The notes beneath the pieces are model-generated. The model did not search any database. It saw only the letters and a program-made list of their open reading frames with translations, and had not been told where the DNA came from. Below are positions 22,362 to 23,642 of a stretch of 23,642 nt of DNA, in pieces. The stretch spans positions 1-23,642 of the forward strand of contig JACNHM010000324.1 in NCBI GenBank assembly GCA_014383605.1, given 5' to 3'. The stretch is from Chloroflexota bacterium. Lineage in GTDB: Bacteria > Chloroflexota > Anaerolineae > UBA3071. Positions within the stretch are counted from its first letter, which is position 1. Every line of letters starts with the position of its first letter. The translations under genes and the position numbers were made by a program.

Positions 22362-23642
22362 GTGAGCGTGTCTAGCAGAAGACGAAAAGGTTGCTGGCGG
22401 TGGGCGTTGCTCGTCGCCCTGCTGTTGCTGATCGGCGCAGCCGTGGGGTTGCCGCTGGCGCGGCGCACGCCGGCCGGGCGGGCGGCGTTCAACGTCGCCG
22501 AATACCGGCTGCGCACGCTGTGGAGCGGCTGGTTCGGCGAACGAGAGACCGGAGAGACCAGCGGCGGCGCCCTCAGCGGCGTGGTGCAGGACGAGGCCGG
22601 ACGGCCGCTGGCAAACGCGCTGGTGCTGGTGGCCAGCGTCCAGGGCGAGGTACACCAGGCGCAGAGCGACGACCTGGGCACTTACCGCATCGAAGAGGTG
22701 CCGCCGGAACGCTACGTGCCGGTAGCCAGCAAGTGGGGCTACGACGACGCCGTCTACCACCGTGACCAGGAGGAGCGGACGAGCGTCACCGTGCAGCCCG
22801 GCCAGCTCAGCAGCGGCGTGGATTTCACGCTGCGCGAGCACCAGCCGTGGCAGCCGCGGCTCGACGACCCGCCCATCATCGGCCCGGCACAGACCGGCGC
22901 GGCGCTCTTTCCTGTCGAGGTCACCGCCAGCCGCCTGCCGGTCACCTTCACCAACGAGGGACTGCTCATCACCACCACGCTGCTCTACCAGCCGCTGGGA
23001 GCAGAGATCACCCGGCCGCTACCGGTGCTCGTGGCCAGCTATCCCAGCGAGCCACTCAACTGGGACCGGGTCTCCGTGGCCATCGCCAACGAGGGATACG
23101 TGGTGCTGGCCACCGGCCCCAGCCCGCAGCGAGGGCTGGACATCCCCGGCATGGGGCGAGACCTGTTGAAGGCGGTGGCCTACCTGCGCCGCGGCCAGTT
23201 GACCGCCCACGCCGACACGGAGCGGGAGGGCTGGCTGTCGGGCAGCTTCAGCTCGATCGTTCTGTACCAGGCGTTGCGGGAGGAGCCGGGCGGTGTGGAT
23301 GCGCTGGTCGTCGTCGGCGGCATCAGCGATGGTTTCCTGGGGGTGCAATCCCTGTACGATGAAGATCTGGAGATCCCGCCGAAGTATGCCACCTTCGTCG
23401 CCGCGCTGGGCCGGCCCGACCGCTATCCCGAAATCTACCTGGGCTATTCGCCGGCTTTTCACGCCGCGCACATGCCGCCCACCTTCGTCGTGCACACCAC
23501 CACCGACGAGGTGATCCCGTCCAATCAGGCGCAGCGATTGGCCGACGCCCTGGCTGCCGCCGGCGTGGAGCACGAACTGTTCCTCTACGAGGACACGACG
23601 CACTACCTGGATCAGGTCAACATCACGCCGGACACGGCGGAG
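22362..23642 (+). CDS. membrane-anchored alpha/beta hydrolase with carboxypeptidase-regulatory-like domain (3' truncated)
   Basis: The gene runs off the right edge; 427 codons are visible. An N-terminal membrane segment or uncleaved signal (about residues 8-30, WRWALLVALLLLIGAAVG) exports it. A carboxypeptidase-regulatory-like beta domain follows (about 66-130, SGVVQDEAGRPLANALVLV, DDLGTYRIEEVPP). An alpha/beta-hydrolase domain then shows PVLVASYPSEPLNWD, a probable nucleophile S295 in LSGSFSS, acid D382 in TTTDEVIPSNQA and H414 in EDTTHYL. The nucleophile elbow lacks the usual GxSxG glycines, so activity is uncertain. Resemblance is to prolyl-oligopeptidase or dienelactone-hydrolase-like enzymes. 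The start is GTG 22362 (GAGG about 10 nt upstream) or GTG 22368; an in-frame stop lies just before. Confidence 0.82.
   Translation, partial: MSVSSRRRKGCWRWALLVALLLLIGAAVGLPLARRTPAGRAAFNVAEYRLRTLWSGWFGERETGETSGGALSGVVQDEAGRPLANALVLVASVQGEVHQAQSDDLGTYRIEEVPPERYVPVASKWGYDDAVYHRDQEERTSVTVQPGQLSSGVDFTLREHQPWQPRLDDPPIIGPAQTGAALFPVEVTASRLPVTFTNEGLLITTTLLYQPLGAEITRPLPVLVASYPSEPLNWDRVSVAIANEGYVVLATGPSPQRGLDIPGMGRDLLKAVAYLRRGQLTAHADTEREGWLSGSFSSIVLYQALREEPGGVDALVVVGGISDGFLGVQSLYDEDLEIPPKYATFVAALGRPDRYPEIYLGYSPAFHAAHMPPTFVVHTTTDEVIPSNQAQRLADALAAAGVEHELFLYEDTTHYLDQVNITPDTAE

Overview
The window looks like a GC-rich bacterial chromosome, most likely a member of the Chloroflexota (Anaerolineae/Caldilineae-like). 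This is inferred from the gene types (zinc-ribbon L28, TrmFO, LysM-anchored secreted proteins without sortase motifs, a very large secreted GH13 enzyme) and from the intergenic palindromes. No rRNA or marker gene here proves it. There are 17 genes: one ends outside the right edge and none is clearly broken.

Layout. 1-4050: rpmB (L28) faces a minus-strand run tlyA > HAD phosphatase > rlmN > rpe. 4136-5739: a UbiA-family DPPR-synthase-like membrane enzyme faces an unrecognised 197-aa protein. 5817-7201: trmFO. 7244-11575: a two-gene cell-surface operon behind a perfect-consensus extended -10 promoter and a leader of about 270 nt. Its genes are a LysM protein with two jelly-roll-like repeats and a protein with six CNA-B-like domains between two LysM domains. 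11913-17951: a 2012-aa multidomain starch-degrading enzyme. 18034-18678: a Phd/RelE-type toxin-antitoxin pair. 18774-22209: an HD-domain protein, an NHL-propeller lipoprotein and miaB, in one minus-strand operon. 22362-end: an exported alpha/beta hydrolase, truncated by the window.

Three themes stand out. First, translation-related modification enzymes recur: RlmN and TlyA act on rRNA, TrmFO and MiaB on tRNA. Second, secreted or surface carbohydrate-associated proteins fill the middle. Third, the gaps are unusually rich in palindromic repeats of at least three families. Three minus-strand genes take their stop codon and last residues from such repeats, and a 7-bp tandem repeat has expanded in frame inside miaB.

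Promoters are very readable. Most are TTGACN-17-TANNNT, and three divergent pairs occur (tlyA/UbiA, 197-aa gene/trmFO, HD/hydrolase). Two promoters, for rlmN and tlyA, sit so close to the start codon that the mRNAs are predicted to be leaderless. The most novel-looking item is the LysM/CNA-B surface operon. Every one of its six CNA-B-like repeats keeps the Lys, Glu and Asn expected for a self-forming isopeptide bond, and a second cysteine pattern shifts position in two repeats.
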